From NCBI RefSeq assembly GCF_900107965.1, contig NZ_FNVU01000013.1, positions 124,001-188,000 on the forward strand: a stretch of DNA of 64,000 bases, in the 5' to 3' direction. Each line of letters starts with the position of its first letter. The stretch's first letter is position 1. Source of the DNA: Actinacidiphila yanglinensis. GTDB taxonomy: Bacteria; Actinomycetota; Actinomycetes; Streptomycetales; Streptomycetaceae. The notes under the pieces were generated by a model, which was not told where the DNA came from, did not search any database, and saw only the letters and a list, made by a program, of their open reading frames with translations. Below, piece after piece: positions 9,812 to 16,937 of the stretch. Both the position numbers and the translations under genes were made by a program.

Positions 9812-10042
9812 CTAGTGGAACTGCGGGATGATCAGGTACAGCCCGTAGAGCACCGCGCACGCGCAGAGCAGGAAGCAGGCCCCGGCACCCACCGCCTCGA
9901 CGGTGCCCGCGCCGCCCGAGGCGCGGTGCTGGTCGCGGGCGGAGAGCGCCCACACGCCGATCGCGAACACGATCACCACGCCGACGGTGGCACCGAAGCT
10001 CACCACGGCGACCTCCCCCAGCGAACTCCATTTCACGTGCAT
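9812..10042 (-). CDS. Small two-helix membrane protein downstream of the phosphate transporter
   Basis: 76 residues with two hydrophobic segments (about 9-33 and 50-72) separated by a short polar loop. An AGGAGG site sits 8 bases before ATG 10042. It follows the PiT gene by 58 bases on the same strand, an arrangement I recall from other streptomycetes, so a link to phosphate transport is likely. No catalytic motif is visible and the role is unknown. Confidence 0.75.
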   Translation of the reverse strand: MHVKWSSLGEVAVVSFGATVGVVIVFAIGVWALSARDQHRASGGAGTVEAVGAGACFLLCACAVLYGLYLIIPQFH

Positions 10043-10100
10043 GCCCGTGTCCTCCTGTCCGTGTCCCGTTCGGTCCCGCCCGCCGTGCGCCGTGCCCCGT

Positions 10101-11249
10101 TCACACGCCGACCGGAGCCTTCGCGGCGGGGCGGACGGCCGTGGTGCGGGCGTCGTTGACGTTCTTGGCGTCGACGGGGTTGCGCCGGGCCAGCAGCACG
10201 ATCACGCCCGCCACGACCACGGCTGCCAGCGCGATCAGCACGGTGCCGAGGGTGCCGCCGTGCACCACCGCGCTCGCCGCCACCGCGCCGACCGCCGCGG
10301 CCGCCGGCAGCGTCACCAGCCAGGCCAGCGCCATCTGGCCCGCGGTGCCCCAGCGCACCTCGGCGAGCTTGCGGCCGACCCCCGCGCCGAGGATGCCGCC
10401 GGAGCAGACCTGCGTGGTGGACAGCGCGAAGCCGAGGTTGGCGGAGGTCAGGATCACCGCGGTCGACGCGGACTCCGCGGCGAAGCCCTGCGGCGACTCG
10501 ATGTCCACGATGCCCTTGCCCATGGTGCGGATGATCCGCCAGCCGCCGATGTACGTCCCCGCGGCGATGGACAGCCCCGCGGTGAGGATCACCCACACCG
10601 GCGGGCCCGAGCCCGCGTCGAGGGCGCCGCAGGAGATCAGGGCGAGCGTGATGACGCCCATGGTCTTCTGCGCGTCGTTGGTGCCGTGTGCCAGCGACAC
10701 CAGCGAGGCGGAGGCGATCTGCCCGAACCGGAACCCCTTGGACACGGTGTCGGCCGGTGTCCGCCGGGTGATCCGGTACGCGAAGTAGGTCGCGACCAGC
10801 GCCGCCAGTCCCGCCACGAGCGGCGAGGCGACCGCCGGGATGAGGATCTTCTCGACCACCTCGTCGAAGTTCACCCCGTTGCGCCCCGCGCCGACCCAGA
10901 CCGCCCCGATCAACCCGCCGAACAGCGCGTGCGACGAGCTGGACGGCAGGCCCAGCAACCAGGTCATGAGGTTCCACATGATCGCCCCGACCAGCCCGGC
11001 GAAGATCATGCCGGGGGTGACGAGGTTGTCGTTGACGATGCCGCCGGAGATCGTCTTGGCGACCTCGGTCGATATGAACGCGCCGACGAGATTGAGCACC
11101 CCGCTGATGAGCACCGCGACCTTCGGGCGGAGGGCGCCCGTGGCGATCGACGTCGCCATGGCGTTCGCGGTGTCGTGGAAGCCGTTGGTGAAGTCGAAGG
11201 CCAGCGCCGTGACGATGACCATTGCCACAAGAAAGGTGATGTGGTCCAC
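10101..11249 (-). CDS. pit: PiT-family inorganic phosphate transporter
   Basis: 382 residues with the twofold PiT signature: 'DFTNGFHDTANAMATSI' near the N-terminus and the related 'HGTNDAQKTMG' in the second half, plus 'GLPSSSSHALFGG'. About ten hydrophobic helices are visible. The family moves phosphate (often as a metal-phosphate complex) into the cell with protons. The GTG start at 11249 precedes the first helix; no strong ribosome site is seen. It leads the group with the small membrane protein and PPK2. I did not find a clear PHO box upstream. Confidence 0.93.
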   Translation of the reverse strand: MDHITFLVAMVIVTALAFDFTNGFHDTANAMATSIATGALRPKVAVLISGVLNLVGAFISTEVAKTISGGIVNDNLVTPGMIFAGLVGAIMWNLMTWLLGLPSSSSHALFGGLIGAVWVGAGRNGVNFDEVVEKILIPAVASPLVAGLAALVATYFAYRITRRTPADTVSKGFRFGQIASASLVSLAHGTNDAQKTMGVITLALISCGALDAGSGPPVWVILTAGLSIAAGTYIGGWRIIRTMGKGIVDIESPQGFAAESASTAVILTSANLGFALSTTQVCSGGILGAGVGRKLAEVRWGTAGQMALAWLVTLPAAAAVGAVAASAVVHGGTLGTVLIALAAVVVAGVIVLLARRNPVDAKNVNDARTTAVRPAAKAPVGV

Positions 11250-11335
11250 GTCACCAGGAGACCATCGGTCGGCGTACTCAGCGAGACGGGCGTGTGAAGG
11301 TGCGGTAGGGGGACGGCGACGAGCGGGGGACGGAA

Positions 11336-11364
11336 CCGGGCGCCGGAACGGCCCCGGCGCCCGG
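11336..11364 (-). terminator. Terminator of the galactonate-pathway operon
   Basis: An 11-bp perfect stem (CCGGGCGCCGG with CCGGCGCCCGG) and a 7-base loop lie 18 bases after the kinase stop, at the 3' end of the long minus-strand gene run. Confidence 0.7.
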
Positions 11365-11381
11365 TCGCGGCCCGGTCCTCC

Positions 11382-12446
11382 TCAGCCCGACGCGGGGGCG
11401 CCGCGCCACAGCATGTCCGGCGCGTCGAGGAGTGCGGCCATCCGGTCCGGCGGCGGCAGCGGGCCGTGGTCGGAGGTCACCGCGAGCGCCGCGCCGGCGG
11501 TGAGGTGCCCGAGCCGCAACGCCCGGGCCAGCGGCTCGCCGCGGTGGAGCCCGGCGAGGAATCCGGCCGCGAAGGCGTCGCCCGCGCCGACGGGTTCGAC
11601 CACGTCGACGGCCCGGGCCGGCACCGTGCACGCCTGCTTCCCGTCGTACGCCGTGGCCGCGCGCGGGCCGTCCTTGACCACGAGCAGCCGTGGCCCGGGC
11701 AGCAGTGCGCGCAGGTCGGCGGGCGCGGCGATCCGCGGACCCCACAGCGCCTGCGCCTCGTCCAGGCCGACCAGCACCAGGTCCGCGCGGTCGGCGAGGT
11801 CGCGCAGCACCTCGGGGGCCTCGCCCCCGGCGCCGCCCTCCCACAGCGCGGGCCGGAAGTTGACGTCGAAGCTCACCGGCCACGGGCCGTCCAGCGCCTG
11901 CCGGACCAGCGCGCGGCAGGTCTCCGACAGGGCCGGGGTGATCCCGGTCAGGTGCAGCAGCGCCGCGTCCCGCACCGCCGGCTCGGCGAGCACGCCCGGG
12001 CCGAGGGCCGAGGCGGCGGAGCCGCGCCGGTAGTAGTGCACCCGGGTGCCCTCCGGCCCCGGGTCCTTCACCATCAGGCCGGTCGGCCGCGCCGGGTCGG
12101 TCCGCACCCCCGCCACGTCGACGCCGCACGCCGCGACCTGCGCCAGGACCCTGGTGCCCAGCGGGTCGGCGCCCACCGCGGACACCCACCGCGCGGGCAC
12201 CCCGAGCTCGGCGAGGTACGTGGCCGTGTTCGACTCCGCCCCCGCGACCGCCACCCGGACGCTGTCGGCCGCGGCGAGCCCTTCACCGGCCGCCGGCACG
12301 AACGCCGCCATCGTCTCCCCGACGCACACGACGGGTCCGCCGCCGCGCACCAGGCCCCGCCCGTCCCGGCCGCGCGACCACGACGCGCCGTCCTCGCCCC
12401 GGTCCCGGCCGGACCCGGCGGCGTCGCCGGGCGCGCCGTCGCTCAC
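11382..12446 (-). CDS. PfkB-family sugar kinase, probable 2-keto-3-deoxygalactonate/gluconate kinase
   Basis: 354 residues. The core starts near residue 38 ('PVVCVGETM'), has the substrate-side motif 'AGAESNTA', and ends with the PfkB anion-hole signature 'GAGDAF' (about 287-292, catalytic Asp about 290). E. coli DgoK belongs to another fold family, so a PfkB enzyme here would fill the KDGal kinase step as an analogue. The GTG start overlaps the aldolase stop (GTGA, 12443-12446), and the product of this kinase would be the aldolase substrate. Assignment of the substrate rests on context; a general KDG kinase is equally possible. The first 37 residues are low-complexity and the true start could be further in. 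Confidence 0.85.
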   Translation of the reverse strand: MSDGAPGDAAGSGRDRGEDGASWSRGRDGRGLVRGGGPVVCVGETMAAFVPAAGEGLAAADSVRVAVAGAESNTATYLAELGVPARWVSAVGADPLGTRVLAQVAACGVDVAGVRTDPARPTGLMVKDPGPEGTRVHYYRRGSAASALGPGVLAEPAVRDAALLHLTGITPALSETCRALVRQALDGPWPVSFDVNFRPALWEGGAGGEAPEVLRDLADRADLVLVGLDEAQALWGPRIAAPADLRALLPGPRLLVVKDGPRAATAYDGKQACTVPARAVDVVEPVGAGDAFAAGFLAGLHRGEPLARALRLGHLTAGAALAVTSDHGPLPPPDRMAALLDAPDMLWRGAPASG

Positions 12447-13066
12447 GACGCGACCGCCGCGCGGAACACCGCCGCGCGGGCGCGCAGGTCGGCTATGGAG
12501 CCGCCGGACGGCGCGTCACCGAGCAGCGGGCTGCCGACCCCGACCGCGATGGCGCCGGCCGCCAGGTAGGCGCGGGCCGCCTCGGCGTCCACTCCCCCGA
12601 CCGGCACGAAGGGAGCGGCCGGGAAGGGGCCGCGCAGCGCGCGGACGTACTCGGGGCCGCCGGCCTGGGCGGCGGGGAAGATCTTGAACGCCTCGGCGCC
12701 CATCGCCTGCGCAGCGATGATGTCCGTCGGCGTCATCACCCCGGCCAGGACCGGCAGGCCCAGCTCCCGCGCGGTGCTCGCGCCCGCGCCCAGGCCCGGG
12801 GTGACCGCGAAGTCCGCTCCGGCGCGGTGCGCGGCGCGCGCGTCGTCCGCCGTCAGGACCGTGCCCGCGCCGAGCGGCGCGTCGGGGCCGAGCGCGGCGC
12901 GGGCGTCCGCGATCACCTCCAGGGCGCCCTTCCCGCTGAGCGAGACCTCGATCAGCGGCACGCCCTCCTCGGCGAGGGCCAGCACCGAGCGGAGCGCGGC
13001 GCCCGGGTCGTCGCCGCGCACGATGGCGACCAGGCGGTGGGTGTGCAGCGCGGCGAGCAGGTCCAC
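12443..13066 (-). CDS. dgoA: 2-keto-3-deoxy-6-phosphogalactonate/gluconate aldolase
   Basis: 207 residues from GTG 13066, which has AAGGAAC 7 bases upstream; the frame stays open further up but the extra sequence is not homologous. Class I aldolase residues are in place: Glu40 in 'IEVSLSG', Schiff-base Lys128 in 'EAFKIFPA', and the phosphate loop 'PVGGV'. It would split KDPGal (or KDPG) into pyruvate and glyceraldehyde-3-phosphate. Gene order next to the PfkB kinase and galactonate dehydratase favours the galactose version. The family is certain; KDPG versus KDPGal preference is inferred from context. Confidence 0.9.
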   Translation of the reverse strand: MDLLAALHTHRLVAIVRGDDPGAALRSVLALAEEGVPLIEVSLSGKGALEVIADARAALGPDAPLGAGTVLTADDARAAHRAGADFAVTPGLGAGASTARELGLPVLAGVMTPTDIIAAQAMGAEAFKIFPAAQAGGPEYVRALRGPFPAAPFVPVGGVDAEAARAYLAAGAIAVGVGSPLLGDAPSGGSIADLRARAAVFRAAVAS

Positions 13067-13133
13067 GTGCGGGTTCCTTTCGGGAGGGGCGGTACGGGCG
13101 GGTGAACGGGTCCCGGGGTCTGCCGCGGCGCCG

Positions 13134-14048
13134 TCAGACCGCGGTGACGGTGAGGCGCCAGCGGACCTCGCCGCCGGCCGGGACGACCGCGGCATCGCCC
13201 TCGCCGGCCGCCGCGAGGTCGAAGACGCGCCCGAGCATCGGCTCCACCCCGATCGAGCGGTAGGGCGCGTCCTCGGGAAAACCGCGCAGGTTGCGCCAGA
13301 CGGCGACGGACACCGGCTGGCCGTCGTCCGCTTCGAGGGCGAAGCGCAGGGTGTCGGCGCCGTCGTGCACCGCCGCCCCCGGGGTGAGGGCGATCGCCCC
13401 GGCCGCGGTGCCGTCGTCCGGGCCGAGCCGGTCGAAGGGGATGTCCCGGGCGGAGGCACCACCCGGGACGTTCGGGGAGCCGGCGCGGTCCGCGCCGAGG
13501 TCGTCCGCGGCGGGCCCCGGGTCGTCCGCGGCCGGGCCGGTACGGGCCGGCGCGCCGCCCCCCGCGCCCGCCGCACGGGGCCACGCGAAGGGCGTCCAGG
13601 CGGCGCCGCCGTCCGCGTAGAACCGCGCCGGGGTGGCGGGCGGCAGGTCGAGGCGCGCGGCCGGGGAGACGTCGAGGAGGGCGTGGGCCGCCCACAGGAA
13701 GCGGAGGCCGGGCGCGGCGGTGAGCCGGTAGTCGGCGACCGCGCGGCCGGGCTGATGCCGGATGCGCCGCGTGAGCGCGAAGCCGGGGCAGTGCACCGTG
13801 TGCGTGCCGTCGCCGTCGTCCGTCCACCGCCGGGTCCACGCCGCGCCGTGGTCGGGGGTGCCGCGCACCGTGGGGACGCACTCCTCCAGGCCGCCCGCGT
13901 CGGCGAAGGCGTCGCCGGGCACGACGCCCGGGCGGCGCGGCTCGTCGCGGTGCCAGAGCCATTCCCGGGCGCCGGTCCGCAGCGAGGTCCAGCGGCCGCC
14001 GTGCGCGGGGTCGGTGCGGACGGTGACGTCGGCGGGCACCCGGCTCAC
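13134..14048 (-). CDS. Aldose 1-epimerase-like (galactose mutarotase fold) protein
   Basis: 304 residues. GTG 14048 overlaps the dehydratase stop (GTGA), which fixes the start better than the ATG at 14081. The sequence has the beta-sandwich pattern of mutarotase-like proteins ('GARE-WLW', 'GGLEECVPTV', and near the end 'SIGVEPMLG' followed by alternating strands), with a low-complexity Gly/Ala/Asp insert about residues 175-215. In this operon it may speed conversion between galactose anomers for the dehydrogenase or act on a related pathway sugar. It is divergent from canonical GalM and I cannot confirm the catalytic His/Glu pair. Confidence 0.7.
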   Translation of the reverse strand: MSRVPADVTVRTDPAHGGRWTSLRTGAREWLWHRDEPRRPGVVPGDAFADAGGLEECVPTVRGTPDHGAAWTRRWTDDGDGTHTVHCPGFALTRRIRHQPGRAVADYRLTAAPGLRFLWAAHALLDVSPAARLDLPPATPARFYADGGAAWTPFAWPRAAGAGGGAPARTGPAADDPGPAADDLGADRAGSPNVPGGASARDIPFDRLGPDDGTAAGAIALTPGAAVHDGADTLRFALEADDGQPVSVAVWRNLRGFPEDAPYRSIGVEPMLGRVFDLAAAGEGDAAVVPAGGEVRWRLTVTAV

Positions 14049-15190
14049 CACTCCGCGAAGGAGCCGTCGGCGTGCCGCCACACCGGGTTGCGCCAGGCGT
14101 GGCCGGACCGGTCGGCGGCGCGGACCGCTGCCTCGTCGACGTCGATGCCCAGGCCCGGCAGGGTGGTGCGGTGCGCGTGGCCGTCGACGAACCGGAAGGG
14201 CTCGGTGTCGACCAGGTAGGACAGCAGGTCGGCCTCCTTGTTGTAGTGGATGCCGAGGCTCTGCTCCTGGATGAGGAAGTTCGGCGTGCAGAAAGCCACT
14301 TGGAGGCTGGCGGCGAGCGAGATCGGGCCGAGCGGGCAGTGCGGGGCGAGTTGGGCGCCGAAGGTCTCGGCGAGCGCGGCGATCCGGACCACCTCGGTGA
14401 TGCCGCCGGCGTGCGACAGGTCGGGCTGGGCGACCGCTATCCCCGCGCTGAGCACCGGCAGGAACTCCGCCCGCCCGTAGAGGCGTTCGCCGGTGGCCAG
14501 CGGCACGGACGTGGCGGCGGCGAGCGGTGCGAGCAGGTGCCCGAGTTCGGGCAGCAGCGGCTCCTCCACGAACAGCGGGTGCAGCGGGGCGAGTTCGTGC
14601 AGCACCCGACGGGCGCCGGCCGGCGTGAAACGGCCGTGGAAGTCGACGGCGACGTCACGGTCCGGGCCGAGCACCTCGCGCACCGCGGCCACCCGCTCCA
14701 CCGCGGCGGCGGTGGCCGCCGCGCTGGGGATCGGGTCGGTGCGGCCGGCGCCGTTCATCTTCACCGCGGTGAAGCCCGCCTCGATCTGCGCGGTGACCTG
14801 CTCGGTGAGGCGGGCGGGCTCGTCCCCGCCGATCCAGGCGTAGACGCGCACCGTGTCGCGTACGGCGCCGCCCAGCAGGGCGTGCACGGGCGCGCCGTAG
14901 GCCTTCCCGGCGATGTCCCACAGCGCGTGGTCGAGTCCGGCCACCGCGCTGGACAGCACCGGGCCGCCCCGGTAGAAGCCGCCCTTGGTGAGCACCTGCC
15001 AGTGGTCCTGGATGCGCAGCGGGTCCTGCCCGATCAGCTGCTCGGCGAGCACCTCCACGGCGGCCCGCACGACTTCCGCGCGGCCCTCCACGACGGGCTC
15101 GCCCCAGCCGACCAGGCCCTCGTCGGTCTCGATCCGGCAGAACAGCCAGCGAGGCGGGACGAGAAAGGTCTCGACGCGGACGATCTTCAC
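14045..15190 (-). CDS. dgoD: D-galactonate dehydratase (enolase superfamily)
   Basis: 381 residues, close in length and sequence along its whole length to E. coli DgoD as I remember it. Metal ligands Asp183, Glu209 and Glu235 ('VDFHG', 'VEEP', 'TGER') and the catalytic His185 and His284 ('APHCPLG') are present, as are 'DLSHAGGITE', 'QEQSLGIHYN' and the C-terminal 'WRNPVWRH'. It converts D-galactonate to 2-keto-3-deoxygalactonate. GTG 15190 overlaps the regulator stop, and its own stop overlaps the mutarotase-like gene, so three genes are translationally chained. This is the best marker for the De Ley-Doudoroff pathway in the operon. Confidence 0.93.
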   Translation of the reverse strand: MKIVRVETFLVPPRWLFCRIETDEGLVGWGEPVVEGRAEVVRAAVEVLAEQLIGQDPLRIQDHWQVLTKGGFYRGGPVLSSAVAGLDHALWDIAGKAYGAPVHALLGGAVRDTVRVYAWIGGDEPARLTEQVTAQIEAGFTAVKMNGAGRTDPIPSAAATAAAVERVAAVREVLGPDRDVAVDFHGRFTPAGARRVLHELAPLHPLFVEEPLLPELGHLLAPLAAATSVPLATGERLYGRAEFLPVLSAGIAVAQPDLSHAGGITEVVRIAALAETFGAQLAPHCPLGPISLAASLQVAFCTPNFLIQEQSLGIHYNKEADLLSYLVDTEPFRFVDGHAHRTTLPGLGIDVDEAAVRAADRSGHAWRNPVWRHADGSFAEW

Positions 15191-16035
15191 TGGTTGTCCT
15201 CCGAAACGGGCTGCGGTCCCGGCGCGGTGGCCGGCAGCGTTCCCGCCGGTGCGGGCTGCGGTGCGGACTCGGGCGCGGACTGCGGTACGGGCTGCGGCGC
15301 TTGCTGCGGTGCCTGCTCGGTGCCGCCCGAGCCGTGCACCAGGTCCAGGTCGCGGACGGCCTGCTCCAGCAGCGCGCGCATGGCGTGCTCGGCGGCGTCC
15401 GCGTCCTGGTCGCGGACCGCGTCGAGGACGGCGCGGTGGCTGGGCACGGGGTCCTCGCCGTGCGGTGAGGAGTGCACGATCTCGTCGCGGTGCGCGAGGC
15501 CGGACTCGATCACCATCTCCATGCGTTCGAGCAGTTCGTTGTGGGTGGCGGCGAGCAGGGCGCGGTGGAAGGCGAGGTCGGCCTCCACGGCGTGCGCGGG
15601 TCCGGCGCCGCGCTCGCCCATCGCGCGCAGCGCCGCGTCCAGGGCGGTGAGGTCGTCGGCGGTGCGGCGCAGGGCCGCGAGGCGGACCGCGGCGGGCTCG
15701 ATGATGGCGCGGACCTCGCCGAGGTTGCGCAGCAGCCCGCTGTCGGTGCCGTTCGTGGTGCCCCCGGCGAACTGCCAGCGCAGCACATCGGCGTCGAGCA
15801 GGTTCCAGTCGGCGCGGGCGCGCACGAACGTGCCGCGCTTCTGCCGCGCGTCGACCATGCCCTTGGCGGCGAGCACCTTCAGCGACTCGCGCAGCGCGGT
15901 CAGGCTGACGTCCAACTCGCTCTGCAACGCGGGGAGGTCGAGTGTCGAGCCCTCCGGGATCTCGCCGCTGAGCACCCGGCGCGCGAGAGTCTCCACGGTC
16001 TGGCCGTGCACTCCGCGGCGCGCGTATGGCGTCAT
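15187..16035 (-). CDS. FadR/GntR-family regulator of the galactonate operon, with Pro/Gln/Ala tail
   Basis: 282 residues. An N-terminal GntR winged helix (about 5-75, 'LPALQSELDVSLTALRESLKVLAAKGMV') is followed by an all-helical FCD ligand domain with the expected metal/ligand residues ('FHRALL', 'HRAVLDAV'). E. coli DgoR is of this type and is released by galactonate, so this protein probably represses the surrounding genes. Residues about 239-282 form an unusual tail of repeated (Q/P)(Q/S)AP units with no predicted fold. It sits inside the operon between the SDR and dgoD, overlapping dgoD by 4 bases. Confidence 0.88.
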   Translation of the reverse strand: MTPYARRGVHGQTVETLARRVLSGEIPEGSTLDLPALQSELDVSLTALRESLKVLAAKGMVDARQKRGTFVRARADWNLLDADVLRWQFAGGTTNGTDSGLLRNLGEVRAIIEPAAVRLAALRRTADDLTALDAALRAMGERGAGPAHAVEADLAFHRALLAATHNELLERMEMVIESGLAHRDEIVHSSPHGEDPVPSHRAVLDAVRDQDADAAEHAMRALLEQAVRDLDLVHGSGGTEQAPQQAPQPVPQSAPESAPQPAPAGTLPATAPGPQPVSEDNQ

Positions 16036-16078
16036 GTGTCTCTGCCTTTCTGCAAGGTCGGTTCGGGTCGCTCGGCGG

Positions 16079-16840
16079 TCACGCGGATGCCTTGACGACG
16101 CTCCAGCCGCCGTCGACGACCAGGCTGGAGCCGGTGATGTACGAGGCCTCCCCGGCGGCGAGGAACGCGATCGCGGCGGCCACCTCCTCGGGGCGGCCGA
16201 AGCGGCGGGCGGCGGTCTCGGCGACGCTGCGCTCGCGGTCCTCCGGGGGGACGCGGTCCCAGGCCGCGGTGAGGATCGGCCCCGGCAGGACCGTGTTGAC
16301 CCGCACCTCGGGGCCGTACTCGACGGCGAGTTGCCCGCACAGCGACAGCAGCGCGCCCTTGGCCGCGGCGTAGGCGGGGTGGCCGGGGATGCCCATGCGG
16401 GCGTGCACGGAGGAGGTGAGCACCACCGCGCCGCGCTGCTCGCGCAGGTCGGGCAGGAGGGTGGTGAAGCCGAGGAAGCCGCCGGTGAGGTTGACCGCGA
16501 GCTGCCGCTCCCAGGAGGCGAGGGTCGTCTCGTGGGCGGGGGCGACGTCGACGATGAACGCGTTGGAGACGAGCACGCCGACCGGGCCGAAGCCGTGGGC
16601 CCGGTCGAGCACCCGCTGCCACGCCTCGGGGGAGGAGACGTCGGCAGTGGTGAACGCGGCTCTTCCGCCCTGCTCGCGTATCCCGGCGGCGACGGCCAGG
16701 CCGGCCTCCTCCGCGATGTCGGCGAGGACCACGGCGGCGCCCTCGGCGGCGAGCCGGCGCGCGGTGGCGGCGCCTATTCCGGAGGCGGCCCCGGTGACGA
16801 CGGCCACCTGGCCGGCGAAGCGGGGGGTTGGTGCGTCCAT
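16079..16840 (-). CDS. SDR oxidoreductase, probable galactose 1-dehydrogenase
   Basis: 253 residues of classical SDR. The cofactor loop 'TGAASGIG' spans 16-23, Asp41 after beta-2 suggests NAD preference, and the catalytic set Ser144, Tyr157, Lys161 ('YAAAK') is present. The usual NNAG motif reads 'SNAF' (92-95), a departure worth noting. In context it would oxidise galactose (or a derived aldose) to the lactone that becomes galactonate. No lactonase gene was seen, so opening of the lactone may be spontaneous or handled elsewhere. Substrate is inferred from neighbours only. Confidence 0.8.
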   Translation of the reverse strand: MDAPTPRFAGQVAVVTGAASGIGAATARRLAAEGAAVVLADIAEEAGLAVAAGIREQGGRAAFTTADVSSPEAWQRVLDRAHGFGPVGVLVSNAFIVDVAPAHETTLASWERQLAVNLTGGFLGFTTLLPDLREQRGAVVLTSSVHARMGIPGHPAYAAAKGALLSLCGQLAVEYGPEVRVNTVLPGPILTAAWDRVPPEDRERSVAETAARRFGRPEEVAAAIAFLAAGEASYITGSSLVVDGGWSVVKASA

Positions 16841-16937
16841 GGGGTGGATCGACTCCTCGTGGTGCGGGCCTGAAGGCCGCCGCGGGTGGTGTGCGGCGAC
16901 CTTGGCGACTTTAGTGACGTCCGGTCGGCGGAAGCGG

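Noticed and set aside
11250-11335. PHO box upstream of the phosphate transporter
   Set aside because: CTTCACA-like sequence on the minus strand is too weak and not repeated at 11-base spacing.
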